From: Areca catechu | Taxonomy: Eukaryota; Streptophyta; Magnoliopsida; Arecales; Arecaceae | DNA length: 64,000 nucleotides | Direction: 5' to 3' | NCBI GenBank assembly: GCA_021397845.1 | Contig: CM038053.1 | Location: 110,831,825-110,895,824, forward strand | In this document: in pieces, positions 31,680 to 42,948 of the stretch | Position numbering within the stretch: position 1 is the stretch's first letter | How the letters are laid out: each line of letters opens with the position of its first letter | Made by a program: the position numbers and the translations under genes | The notes under the pieces: model-generated | Database searches by the model: none | What the model was told of the DNA's origin: nothing | The model's input: the letters and a program-made list of their open reading frames with translations, nothing else

Positions 31680-32965
31680 TGATGGGGAATGATGATGGAA
31701 TGATGTATCCTTAATGAAATTTGTAATGACTAAATGAAAAATGAAGTAAATAGATGCTGCCATTCAATGTAAAAGAAGTAGAATTTCTATGAGAGAAATC
31801 TAAATGCTAAACATGACTTGAAATAAGACCTTTTCAAAGAAAATAAGAGAAGGACCTTTGTGGCTAAAAAACCACTCAGGTTAGGGCTAAGTCTAATCTA
31901 ATATTTCAGATATAAAAGTCTTTCTAAAGAAGAGTACCGGCAATCGATATTCCAAAGTTTAGGAGTGGAAACACTCAAAAAGAAAGTTTCTGGATGACAA
32001 GGAGATTCCTCTAGATTACAAAGCTTCTTGTATCTGGTTCTTGACATGGTAGAACTTCTTCTTCAGAGCCTAGAAGCCCGGGGATCCTGCAACAAGAGAT
32101 GTAGAGCGGATTAGAGGATAGAGATTGAAATGGAGAAATAGAGGGGAAGAATCTTTGAAATGAAGAAAGAAAGCTTGGAGTAGTCTTGGTGTGGATCTTC
32201 TATGGCTTCTTGGAATGATAACTCCTTGTCTGATTGTCTGAAGAACACCTTGGAGGATTGGATTCATTGGAAATGGAGGGGATCAGGACTAAGCATGGAC
32301 TAAAGGAATGCTCCTTTGGTTGGCCGAATGGATTATGAGAGGGAAGGGGATGAAACTATGTTGGATGTGTGGAGATGGAAAGGAAATCACTCTAGGCCTC
32401 ACACCCACCTTCTCACAACGGACCAAGCTAACAAGCAAGGGAATTTCTTTTAAGAAAAAATTTCTTTCATTCATTCATCATTACAAGAAGGTTTGGAGAC
32501 CTTTTTTTTATAAACCACCAAGCCTTTTTCAAATTCAAATTCAAAATCAAACCACACCCAATTAAAAGAAGAAAATAATGGGGTGTCTTATGAAGAGGGG
32601 CGGTGATTGTGGAGGAAAATATGGGCCAATTCAAACTCCTTCTTCTCTTGGGTGACAATCCTTGGTGAGGTGTCTTGGTGATGTGGCAAGGTGGAATGAT
32701 GAAGTGGCTTCCAAGTTGGTGAACCCATGTTCCATGCGCCCATCCACCGCTAGCCTTCTTGACTTGATTGTGCTAAAATCATATTGGACTTGGACTGAAC
32801 TCCTCTTGACTCAATTGCAATAAAGAACCCAATTGAAATAAATACAGGACTAATAAACCCAATTAAAACTTATTACATGACTCAAACTCTCAATCTTACA
32901 TCCATAAAGAATCTAGCTTAATCTGTATTGGTTGAAGTCTCTTCCTGAGCCTGGTGCCAACACCA
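31680..32965 (-). repeat. GypB 3' LTR
   Basis: 1286 bp, matching 38459-39772. In the right copy the minus-strand start is the palindrome TGGTGCGGGCACCA; in this copy it is altered to TGGTGTTGGCACCAG. Confidence 0.95.
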
Positions 32966-33162
32966 ATTCTCCTCGGGTGGGAGGAACTCGACCCTGTTGA
33001 GTAAGGATCGGTCTGACCATGATACCTTTCTAGTAGGTCTGGGTTAATTTGCTGCAGATCCTCTCGGGTGATCCAGGAGTCCTCAGATTCTAGTCGACCT
33101 TGCCAACGAACCATATAACATTGATAGCCCTTACTTCTAGTGGTAATCGCCTGGTCATCCAA
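32896..33162 (-). pseudogene. GypB chromodomain
   Basis: End of integrase. 'MDDQAITTRSKGYQCYMVRW' and 'QGRLESEDSWITREDLQQIN' form a chromodomain very like that of GypA. As in GypA the frame continues through the polypurine tract into the LTR (ends 69 bases inside). The integrase C-terminal fold upstream (33163-33420) is broken by frameshifts. Confidence 0.85.
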
Positions 33163-34421
33163 GATACGTTCAACTCTATCTCTCCACTCTGGTGGAATTG
33201 CTGGTGGATACTTAGGTTAGGTTTCGCTCTCAAAGGCAGGATAAGGCCCAAAAGGCTCACTATGAATTAATGCTAGCTCTTTATATTCTTTCAGATCAGA
33301 AATATTAAATGTTGAACTAATGCCATAATCTGGTAGTAACTCTATCACATATGCATTAGGCCCATTTTCATTATTACTTTGAAAGGTCCAGCTCCCCAGG
33401 TATGCAGTTTTTCATAGTTCCCGGTGAAAACCTTTCAGGTCTAAGTTTAATCATTACAGACTACCCTTCATTAAATTCTTCATTCGTTTACATGAATTAC
33501 CCATATTCTTATAGACTTCATTGCTCATTTAAATCTTTTTATTAATTTTTTTATGCAATTCCTTAATATGCTGTGCATATGACTCGGCAGACTCAGATAC
33601 TCGTGCATGTGAGGGTAATGGAATGAGGTTGATAGGTCTCCTAGGTTTATAACCATGGACAATCTCGAAGGGACTTTTACCAGTAGACCTATTGACTGAG
33701 CTGTTGTAAGCGAATTCGGCACAAGGTAATAGCAAATCCTAGTTTCCCAGACTTTCTCCTACAAGACACCTCTATAAGTTCCCTAGACTTCTATTTATGA
33801 CTTTAGTTTGTCCATCAGTCTGAGGGTAGTAGGCAATGAAAAATTTCAATTTGGCTCCTAACAAATGCCATAGGGTTTTTCAAAAGTAACTGGTGAATCG
33901 GACATCTCTATCGGACACTATGGTTTTAGGAGGGCCATGTAATCTAACCACTCTGTCTAGAAAAATTTGGCCACTTTAGAGGCATCAAAGGTTTGGGAGC
34001 AAGGAATGAAATGAGCCATCTTTGAGAACTTATCAACCACAACAAATATTAAATCATGTTTTCGCTGGGTCTTAGGTAGGCCTAATACAAAGTCCATGCT
34101 AAGATCCTGCCAAGGGCAATCGGGTACAAGTAAGGGTGTATAGGGTCTAGTATTTTGCTTCTGCTGTTTGCCAATAGCATAAGTTCAACACCTGGCCACT
34201 ATCTGAGCAACTTGTCTCTTAAGTTCTGGCTAATAAAACTGGTCCTCAACAGCTAAAATGGTCTTATTCCTACCAAAGTGACCAACTAAACCTCCAGCAT
34301 GGATCTCCCAAACTAGAAAATCTCTCAAAAATGTTTTGGGAACACAGAGTTTGTTCTCCTTAAACAGATAACCATCTAGAAGGGTATACTCACTATGGTC
34401 ACTAGATGGTCCTTGACTCAA
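33163..34421 (-). pseudogene. GypB integrase
   Basis: 34421-34230 carries the zinc-binding His residues ('WEIHAGGLVGHFGRNKTILA'). 34200-33740 translates in pieces to the catalytic core ('CPWQDLSMDFVLGLPKTQRK', 'VVDKFSKMAHFIPC'). 33735-33529 gives 'FAYNSSVNRSTGKSPFEIVH'. Stops and frame changes separate the pieces. Confidence 0.85.
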
Positions 34422-34424
34422 AGC

Positions 34425-35089
34425 CTAGTAAATTTTATTAAAGTCTGGGCAGGTTTCATACTCATCCTTAAGTTTTTCAAATCCAACGACTTCAGTGCTA
34501 ACCAAATTTAGAAGCAAGGCTCTACGACTCAAAGCATCGGCTACCTTATTCTCAGTTCCGATACGGTACTTCAAGACAAAAGTGTAGGCTTGGATATATT
34601 CTACCCATTTGGCGTGCCTAAGATTCAGCTTTTTCTTGGAGCTAAGAAATCTAAGGGCCTCATGATCAGAGAATAGGACAAATTCTTGCGGTAGAAGATA
34701 GTGTCTCCAATACCTTAAAGCTTGCACTACCATATAGAGCTCCTTATCATAGGTGAAATTTTTAAGCTTAGCCTCATTTAACTTTTCATTAAAGAAAGCT
34801 ATGGGGTGGTTCTCCTAGCTTAAAACTCCACCTATTCCAACTCCAGATGCATCACAAGCAACCTCGAATACTTTGAAAAAGTCAGGTAACCTCAAAATTG
34901 GTGCTTGTGTCATTTTATCTTTTATCTCTAGGAAGGCTCTATTGGCTGCTTTGGTCCAATCAAAACTACCCTTCCTAATACAATCAATTATTGGAGCGAC
35001 AATGGAGCTAAAGCCTCGAATGAATCTCCTATAGAAGGTGGCTAGGCCATGAAAACTACGAATATCATGAATAGTTTAGGAACATGCCA
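34425..35089 (-). pseudogene. GypB RNase H
   Basis: The clearest part is 34733-34425: 'VQALRYWRHYLLPQEFVLFS', 'DHEALRFLSSKKKLNLRHAK' and 'GTENKVADALSRR'. These are the usual gypsy RNase H end motifs. The upstream part to 35089 is readable in pieces with stops. Confidence 0.85.
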
Positions 35090-35995
35090 CTAAACTATGG
35101 ATTTGATTCTTTCAGGATTAGCCAAAACTCCATCAGGGGTGATAATGAAATCGAGGAAAGTGACTCTATGGACCATGAACTCACACTTCTTCAAATTAGC
35201 ATAGAGATTCTCTTTCCTAAGGGTTGCACACACTTGCCTAAGGTGGTCTAAGTGATTTTTCTTAGTCCTACTATAAATCAAAATGTCATCAAAGTGTACC
35301 ACAACAAATTTTCCTATAAAAGCTCGTAGGACTTGGGTCATGATCCTCATAAATGTACTAGGTGCATTGGCGGACAGTCCAAATGGCATCACTACCCATT
35401 CAAATAAACCAACCTTAGTTTTAAATGCAGTCTTCCATTCATCCCCGGGTCTAATTCTCACTTGATGATAGTCACTCTTAATGTCAATCTTAGAAAAGAT
35501 AGTAGCTTCGGCCATCATATCCAACAAAGTGCTATCTTTCTTAGGTGTTAACAAAGCTGGGACTGCACAAGGACTCAAACTTTCCTTAATAAATCCTTTC
35601 CTAAGGAGATCCCCTACTTGTCTTTGTAATTCTAGGAGTTCGGTAGGGTTCATCCTATAATATAGAAGGTTTGGTATGGTTGCTCCTAGGACTAAATCAA
35701 TGGCATGTTGGATGTCCCTAGGTGGTGGAATGTGGTCAAGTAGGTCATTTGAAAATACATCCTTAAAGTCTTCTAACTCTTCAACCACTTCCTGAGGGTG
35801 TTCTTTCTGGGAAGGCTCTTGAATTTCCTTAGTGGTTAAGATCCAAATAGGTGTACCCTCAGTGAGCTTTTTCTCAATCTCCTTTGTAGTTATCAGATTG
35901 ACTCCAATCTTTTTTTCCTTTAGGTGGCTTGATCCTCTCTTAACAGTGTCCTTAGGTGGTGTAGGGTTGATCATAAACTTTTTTCCAAAGTGCAT
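35090..35995 (-). pseudogene. GypB reverse transcriptase with internal deletion
   Basis: 301 open codons. The linker gives way to RT at 'DIQHAIDLVLGATIPNLLYY' and 'LRKGFIKESLSPCAVPALLT'. After 'PKKDS' the conserved RT block with R-M-C-V-D and its following residues is missing, about 30-35 residues, while the frame is kept, resuming at 'LDMMAEATIFSKIDIKSDYH'. The polymerase motif is F-D-D (35285-35293) within 'VVHFDDILIYS'. The block lost contains the first catalytic Asp region, so this enzyme should be dead despite the open frame. Confidence 0.88.
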
Positions 35996-36560
35996 GAATG
36001 ACCAGAATTAGATCTGCCATAAAGGGTTGCATCATGGTCAAATAACCAGAGTCGACACAAGATGATACTACCCACTCCCATTGGTAGGATGTCACACCAC
36101 ACTTTTTCCTGATAAGACTGCAATTGGATTTGGACTAGACACCTAAGCTTGATAGGAATTGAGGTGGAATATATCCAAGAGACCTTATAGGGATTTGGAT
36201 GGGGAACTGTGGATAAGCCTATAGTTTTGACAGCACTAGTGGATATGGCATTCACACAACTCTCACTATCTATGATTATCTTACACACCTTATCCCCTAA
36301 CTTGATAAAGGTTTGTAGGATGTTAGTCCTATGCCAATCTTCCTGGGTCTCAGTCTGGGTAAGGATGCATCTAACTACTCCTAAAAGGTTATGATCTACA
36401 AGATCCTCGTCACCTTCATACTCATCTGCCAAATTATCCTCAGCCTGATATACTTCCTCAATGCAATCATCTAGGGGCTCTATGGGTTCAGACTCATTCT
36501 CCGCTATTTTTAAGGCTCTAGTTGGGCAACTGCTAGCATAATGGCCTATCTTATGACATC
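35971..36560 (-). pseudogene. GypB zinc knuckle and protease
   Basis: A complete knuckle 'CFRCHKIGHYASSC' (about 36560-36519) is followed by the acidic linker and, in the 153-codon frame 36432-35971, an aspartic protease: 'VCKIIIDSESCVNAIS'. The catalytic D-S-G has become D-S-E. Downstream 'WCDILPMGVGSIILCRLWLF' matches the conserved protease end. It overlaps the RT frame by 25 bases. Confidence 0.85.
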
Positions 36561-37734
36561 TGAAGCAAGGAGCATTAGGATTTGGGGTTCTTTGAACTTC
36601 TGGTGCTTTACCCCTATCATCTCTACAGGTCAGAGGTGTACTAGGGTTGGGTCAGTTTGGTCACATCTGACTTGGTCCTAGCTACTGACTAGGTGCACTA
36701 GTTCTAGGAGGTTCTGGTCTACGATAAATTGGCCCCCTATTAAATCTCTCAGCATCTCGTGCTACCTGGTAGGCTAGCTCTAAATCTTGGACTTCTCTCA
36801 TGAACAACTCTTTCTAGATCTCTTCTTTTAATCCGGCTCTGAACCTAGATAGAATAATTGATTCGGACTCATCAACATTACATCTCATCATTAACTCATC
36901 AAATTTTGCAATGTACTCAGCTACACTCTTGGTTCCATGGGTCAATCTCTGCCACTGGTCTAAAAGTCTTTGGTGGTAGGATATAGGAAGGTACTTCTCT
37001 CTAAGCCTAAGCTTCATCACCCTCCAAGTTACTATGGGAACATCACCTCTTTGTCTAATGAACCTTTCGACATTTCCTTAGTATAGCCTAGCCTGACGGA
37101 CTAACCTAAGCTTCGTAAATTTGCACTTTCTCTCAGTCATCTCGTACCACTCAAAATACTGATCCATCTCTCCCTCCCAATCTATATAAACCTTAGGATC
37201 AAGATTTCCATCAAAAGTGGGTGCTTCCAACCTAATGTTCCTAAGAGTTCAATCATTATGGTCCATTTGATCCTAATTGGGTCTCCTAGGATTTGGCTCA
37301 TAAGCTAGGTCATGGTGTGCTCTCCTAGGATTCGGGTCATGGACTCGATCAGGGTTGGATATCTTAGGATTTGGCTCAATGAAAGGGTCTTGATGAGGCC
37401 TCTTAGGGTTGGGTTCAAGGAAAAGGTCTTGGTGCAGAGCCCTTCTAGGGTTGATGGGTATACCAAACTCTGGTTTAGGCTCTAATTCATTCTGGACTTC
37501 ATGGATTCCTACAGGGGTACAAACCCCTAATCAATCAAGCCTAGCAGTGATGTTGGCCATCTGATCAGTCATACTTTGGTTGGTCTGGGCCAATTGGTCA
37601 GTCAGGTTTTGGTTCAGTCGGGCCATTTGATCATTCAGGATTTTCATCAAGGTCTCAAAATTTTGGTCCATGGTTGTACTTGATTGAGCTTTGATTTGTT
37701 GGTAGGGTGCCCCTGATCTAGTTGTCATGCGCAC
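36561..37734 (-). pseudogene. GypB gag
   Basis: 37734-37531 gives the N-terminus ('MTTRSGAPYQQIKAQSS') followed by a degenerate heptad-like repeat of 'LTDQLAQTNQSMTDQMAN'. 37020-36814 is the capsid (retrotransposon gag) domain: 'LREKYLPISYHQRLLDQWQR', 'SVAEYIAKFDELMMRC', 'SRFRAGLKEEI'. Stops lie between the parts. Confidence 0.85.
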
Positions 37735-38440
37735 ACAGACTCAAACTTGGGCTAGGGGTTTGCTAGACTTAGTAGCTCAAGTAAGGTGAGTCGACTAAAT
37801 ACAACCAAATTAATAGCTATCCTGTCCACTGGCCAGGTAAGAGGTGGGTCTGTGGGAGGCTCCCCCAGCTCTCGCTGGGTCCTAATTAAAAACCACAAGA
37901 GCTGCTTAGGGCATTTGCCACTTGACCTCTGGCCTAGACACCAACTTTCAAAAATAGATGCAGGAATGGGTGCACTAGTTTTCCCAAATGACTTGAACTA
38001 GACCTGTGTGTGTCCCTAGGAAATAGAGTACTACTCAGTTTTAACTAAGAATTGGGTTAGCTATGCAGGGTGGTGGTTTTGGGCTAAGGACAGGTAATGA
38101 AATCCTGCCCCCATGTCATATTGATGCCCTTAAATTGATTTATCATGAGATGTGTGCAAACATGCATATGAACCCTAAATTTAGATGCAGATTTTTTTAA
38201 TGTGTTGCAGTTCAGAAGTGAGGCAGAGAAGTGCTATGTATTAGTCTCAGAAGATTGAGAAAAAATCACAGAACACTCCTAACTCATAGATGACATACCA
38301 GATGAAAGGAAATTAAAATCTAAAATCTGTGCTGTGCTAGGCAGTCCCTGGAACTTAGACAATGCAAACAAAACATAACATGCAGAGATTCCAGCAAGCC
38401 TATTTTATATGTAGAAATTTAAAAATGTGCCCTGACCTAC
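37735..38440 (-). other. GypB leader
   Basis: Non-coding sequence between PBS and gag. Carries the leader motif shared with GypA (38068-38090). Confidence 0.65.
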
Positions 38441-38458
38441 CATGCTCTAATACCAAGA

Positions 38459-39772
38459 TGATGGAGAATGATGATGGAATGATGTATCCTTAATGGAATT
38501 AGTAATGACTAAATGAAAAATGAAGTAAATAGATGCTGCCATTCAATATAAAAGAAGAAGAATTTCTATGAGAGATATCTAAATGCTAAACATGACTTGA
38601 AATAAGACCTTTTCAAAGAAAATAAGAGAATGACCTTTGTGGCTAGGAAACCACTCAGGTCAGGGCTAAGTCTAATCTAATATTTCAGATCTGAAAGTCT
38701 TTCTAAAGAAGAGTACCGGCAATCGATATTCCAAAGTTTAGGAGTGGAAACACTCAAAGAGGAAGTTCCTGCATGACAAAGAGATTCCTCTAGATTGCAA
38801 AGCTTCTTGTATCTGGTTCTTGACATGGTAGACCTTCTTCTTTGGAGCCTGGAAGCCCGGGGATCCTGCAACAAGAGATGTATAGGGGATTAGAGGATAG
38901 AGATTGAAATGGAGAAATGGAGGGGAAGAATCTTTGAAATGAAGAAAGAAAGCTTGGAGTAGTCTTGGCGTGGATCTTCTATGGCTTCTTTGGAATGATG
39001 ACTCCTTGTCTGATTGTATGAAAAGCACCTTGGAGGATTGGATTCAATGGAAATGGAGGGGATCCAGACTAAGCGTGGACTAAAGGAATGCTCCTTTGGT
39101 TGGCCGAATGGATTATGAGAGGGAAGGGGATGAAACTATGTTGGATGTGTGGAGATGGAAAGGAAATCACTCTAGGCCTCACGCCCACCTTCTCACAAGG
39201 GACCAAGCTAACAAGCAATGGAACTTCTTTCAAGAAAAATTTTCTTTCTTTCATTCATCATTACAAGAAGGTTTCGAGACCTTTTTTTTATAGACCACCA
39301 AGCCTTTTTCAAATTCAAATTCAAATTCAAACTACACCAAATTAAAAGGAGAAAATAATGGGGCATCTTATAAAGAGGGGCGATGATTATAGAGGAAAAT
39401 GTGGGCCAATTCAAACTCCTTCTCTTGGGCGACAATCCTTGGTGAGGTGTCTTGGTGATGTTGCAAGGTAGAATGTTGAAGTGGCTTCCAAGTCGGTGAA
39501 CCCATGGTCCATGTGCCCATCCACCACTAGCCTTCTTGACTTGATTATGCTGAAACCAAATTGGACTTGGACTGAACTCCTCTTGACTCAATTGCAATAA
39601 AGAGCCCAATTAAAATAAATACAGGACTCAATTATCCAAATGAAACAAATACAGGACTAATAAACCTAATTAAAACTTATTACAGGACTCAAACTCTCAA
39701 TCTTCCATCCATAAAGAATCTAGCTTAATCTGTATTGGTTGAAGTCTCTTCCTGAGCCTGGTGCCCGCACCA
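38459..39772 (-). repeat. GypB 5' LTR
   Basis: 1314 bp, adjacent to the PBS. Frames at 39088-39345 and 39208-39609 lie in the LTR and are mirrored in the other copy; not genes. Confidence 0.95.
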
Positions 39773-39777
39773 CCAGG

Positions 39778-40175
39778 GGGAGCCCTATAGGATGCAGGGG
39801 CCTAGAGCAACCCCGAACCTTCAAGCAGGCCCGAAGCTGAAGAGCACTCCTACTTAGGAAGAGAGGTACACCCTTCTCCTCATCCTGAGATCCAAAATCC
39901 TCATGGAGATCAAGGGCAAGCACTACCTGCACTGCCCTCCCCCATTGAGGCCATCGGGTGATCGCGGCAAGATGAAGTACTGCTTGTTCCATTGTGACCA
40001 AGGCCACGACATCGAGGAATGCCACCACCTCAGGAAAGAGATCGAATACCTCATCAAAAGGGGCTACCTCAGAAAGTTCATTGGGGGCAAGGCCCCATCC
40101 AAACCCCAGGCGCTCGCAGCTCTTCCTCCTATCGATAAGCAGCCCACCGAGTGGTCAGTGGATATGATCTCCTAG
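39778..40175 (+). pseudogene. GypT gag, 3' part (zinc motif)
   Basis: The gag resumes after GypB. The open frame 39903-40175 has 'KYCLFHCDQGHDIEECHHLR', the C-X-F-H...G-H...C motif of TAT-type gags, followed by 'KEIEYLIKRGYLRKFI'. It ends at a TAG before the protease. Confidence 0.85.
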
Positions 40176-40970
40176 GAAATAGTGTGTGGCTTGAAAAGGA
40201 CCAGGGCAGGGGAAGGGTTTGAGAATGTACTCTCCTTTATAAGGGAAAGAAAAATCGGGGTGGAGAATGTAAATAATGATGCTGTTGTTATCGAGATGAT
40301 GATAGCTATGCATCCTGTAAAATGGATTATGGTCAATAGTAGAAGCTCGATTGACATCCATTTTTATGATGCCTTCTCTAAGATGAATTTGTCTCCTACC
40401 CTGTTAAAGCCGGTGCACACCCCTTTGGTGGCTTTGCTACAGATTTAGTAGGGGTGGAAGGAGAAATTACTCTCCCGATCACCACCGGGATGCCACCATG
40501 GCAGAGCACCATTATGTTGACTTTCATAGTAGTCAGGCTCCCTTCGACCTACAACGGATTCTTGGCTGCCATGGATTCAACCTACTTGACATGGTCATAT
40601 TTATAAAGCGGCTCCTAGTTCAGTTCTCAACCCACTATGGAGTTGGGGAGATGAGGGGGACTCTCAGTCAGTCTAGCACTACCTAGAAGCCATCCTTGGG
40701 GTCAAAAATATTGAAGAGCGCCCGGTCACTGGCCAGCATGACCAAAGAATGCAAGACACCAAGGGTGGCCTTGATGAGCACCCGCAATCTTTTCCCTTGG
40801 GATGGGCCCCTTGAAGACAGTGCAGGTTAGAGCCCATCTACCGAGGATGAAAGGATCGCCTCCTGGGTTTCCTTCGGGTGAATGTTGATGTTTTTGTTTG
40901 GACCGCGACGGACATGTCTGGGATTCCATCCGCTATCATCACCCACAAGCTTAAGTTGACCCGAAATGCC
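40176..40970 (+). pseudogene. GypT protease and linker, inactive
   Basis: The open frame 40182-40448 contains 'MVNSRSSIDIHFYDAFSKMN', the aspartic protease active site with D-S-G changed to N-S-R. The following 'YVDFHSSQAPFDLQRILGCH' region (about 40510-40570) is the usual start of the next block. Decayed to about 40970. Confidence 0.75.
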
Positions 40971-41730
40971 ACCTGATCTGATAGAAGAATTGAAGCTTTA
41001 CCCTAGAGAGATAGAAGGCCATAATGAAGAGGTGAAAAAGCTCCTCACTCTAGGCTTCATCTGAGAAGTCTAGTACCCCAGTTGGTTGGCGAATGTGGTC
41101 ATGATCAAGAAGGCCAATGAAAAGTGGAGGATTTGTGTAAAGTATACCGACCTCAATTGAGGCTGCCCAAAAGATAGCTTCCCCCTTTCCAAGATTGACC
41201 AGCTCGTGAACGCCACCTTAGGACATCACTTACTCAGTTTCTTGGATGCATTCTCTGGATACAACCAGATCTGGATGCATCCAAAAGATGAGGAGCACAC
41301 TACCTTCATTATAGACTAAGGGACTTACTGCTACAAGATGATGCCATTTGGTTTGAAGAACATTGAGCCACATACCAGTGCTTGGTCAATAAGATCTTCA
41401 AAGATCAAATTGATTGCAACATGCAGGTCTACATAGATGACATGCTCGTTATGAGCGATCAGGAGTCAGACCACATCACAAACCTTGCAGAAGCCTTCTA
41501 AAACCTCCATCTCCACTAGATGAAGTTGAATCCAGCCAAGTGTACCTTTGGCATCACCGTTGAAAAGTTCTTGGACTTCACGGTCACCCAAAAAAGGATT
41601 GAGGCTAACTCCGAGAAGGTCTAGGCAATTATCGATATGGAACACCCTACCTCAAAGAAGCAGGTCTAGTGCCTGACCAGCCGAATCGAGGCCAACCCCG
41701 AGAAGGACCAGGCAATTATCCGAAGTTTGT
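40971..41730 (+). pseudogene. GypT reverse transcriptase, truncated
   Basis: TAT-type RT in mostly one frame with stops: 'KKLLTLGFI', 'GCPKDSFPLSKIDQLVNATL', 'LLSFLDAFSGYNQIWMHPKD', 'YCYKMMPFGLKN', then a frameshift near 41360. The Y-I-D-D motif is at 41430-41441. The similarity ends near 41725 after a short duplicated stretch ('RIEANxEK' appears twice, 41600 and 41690), where CopC LTR-like sequence starts. Confidence 0.85.
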
Positions 41731-42171
41731 CCTGACAACTCTCTTCTTTTCTTGTTAGGACAAGTCTTTTATTTAATCCAAGTCCACCATTCTAAGATAG
41801 GGCTTAGGAAGAGAATTAAAAGGATAATAGGATAGTAAGAGAGTTTTTGGAGATATTTTGAGATACTCTTAGAAGAAAAAGGTCCTAAAAAGAGAAAAGG
41901 CTGCTGAAAGACGAAAGGCTGCCGGGAGGAGTCAAATAAGAAAGAAGAGCGCTTCCTTGATCTAGTTCCTATGTGGATCATCTCTGGAGGGAATACACTT
42001 ATGCGCCTAGTGGAATAAAGGATATTAGCATTGTAGATATTTTTCTATTTCCTAATATTTTGCCTTGTTAATTGATATAATTAAGGGGGCTTGGGTTTAG
42101 GGTTTCGATTGACTAGGATTTCAAGGATTAAAATTTTAAAATCTAGTCTTCCGTTGTAGAACTGTAACTCA
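41731..42171 (+). repeat. CopC 5' LTR, 3' part only
   Basis: Similar to the last ~450 bases of the CopF 5' LTR (about 57700-58171). Shared points are 'tgtggatcatc' with 'ggaggg' and 'cacttatgcgcctagtgg' (42000 versus 57950). The upstream part of the LTR is missing. Confidence 0.7.
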
Positions 42172-42175
42172 GTAG

Positions 42176-42188
42176 TAGTATTAGAGCC
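42176..42188 (+). promoter_or_regulatory. CopC primer-binding site, mutated
   Basis: TAGTATTAGAGCC, two changes from the tRNA-iMet site TGGTATCAGAGCC. Confidence 0.8.
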
Positions 42189-42948
42189 ACCTTGATTCAT
42201 TTAATTAATAGTTAATTAAATGTTTGAATGATTATATGTTATCTAATAGTATCTAGCATAATAGTTGTAGCATATGTTAGTTGATGTGTACCACTAATTG
42301 GTGTTTCACTTGAACTCTAATTGATATAGAGATATGTTTAGATTATTCAATCATTATTCAAAAATAAGGTTGCCCTAACATAGTGGTGGACGTCTACTAT
42401 GTTGAAATATTGTTCTAGAATAATGACACATGTCGTATATATGATGTTGTGGTGTAATATGCCTGTTAGATAGTTTGTAGTATTAGGATGTGCATGAGAC
42501 TGTGAATCCCTCTTTAAAAAATATATTTAGTCATAGTGTTATAAAATCATAATATAAATTCATTTAGGGTTTGATTGATTAATTGGTGTCTGAAGAAAGT
42601 GGTTTTGGAAAAGTAAAGAGAATGTTTTTTTTAATTGGGTCCATTTCATACCTAGCCAAATTTTTGGTGTCTAAGGCAAGTGCGGGGGGCCTCCCTCCTC
42701 TCTCACACTTACCTGGCCAATTTGATTGATTTAAATCTTGAATTGGAAATGCTCTTTTATCAAAACACTACTAATTGCTTTCCTTCATGCTAAGCTAAAT
42801 TCATGTCAAAAATTATAGTAGGTTTGTTGTGTAACACAAGGCCTACTCTAGCATTTGATGTAAAATTTGTCTTGATAAATCTAATACTTTATAGCAAGAT
42901 TGATGGTGTTGTTTTGTTGTGTAACACAAGGACAATATTATTCCAACA

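Larger units (their letters stand above)
31680..39772 (-). mobile_element. GypB: chromodomain chromovirus (Ty3/gypsy)
   Basis: Two LTRs (31680-32965 and 38459-39772), perfect TSD CCAGG (31675-31679 and 39773-39777), and a decayed tRNA-iMet PBS at 38441-38454 (minus TGGTATTAGAGCAT). Gag, protease, RT, RNase H, integrase and chromodomain follow in gypsy order on the minus strand. Frames are broken, and RT has lost its first third. GypA looks like a deletion derivative of a relative: shared linker, leader motif, chromodomain and LTR terminal palindrome. Confidence 0.95.
20738..41730 (+). mobile_element. GypT: truncated TAT-like Ty3/gypsy element
   Basis: An old plus-strand gypsy: 5' LTR (20738-20940 plus 27723 to about 30421), gag (30497-31679 and 39778-40175), dead protease and RT to about 41725, then truncated where CopC begins. 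The gag ('WIPMMGPPTP'-region homologue, 'DPLHHLKSYKTLMRV', 'FMAHFNAYQKV') and the unusual C-X-F-H zinc motif are typical of TAT/Retand elements. GypA is inserted in its LTR and GypB in its gag. No 3' LTR, RNase H or integrase is seen. Confidence 0.8.
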
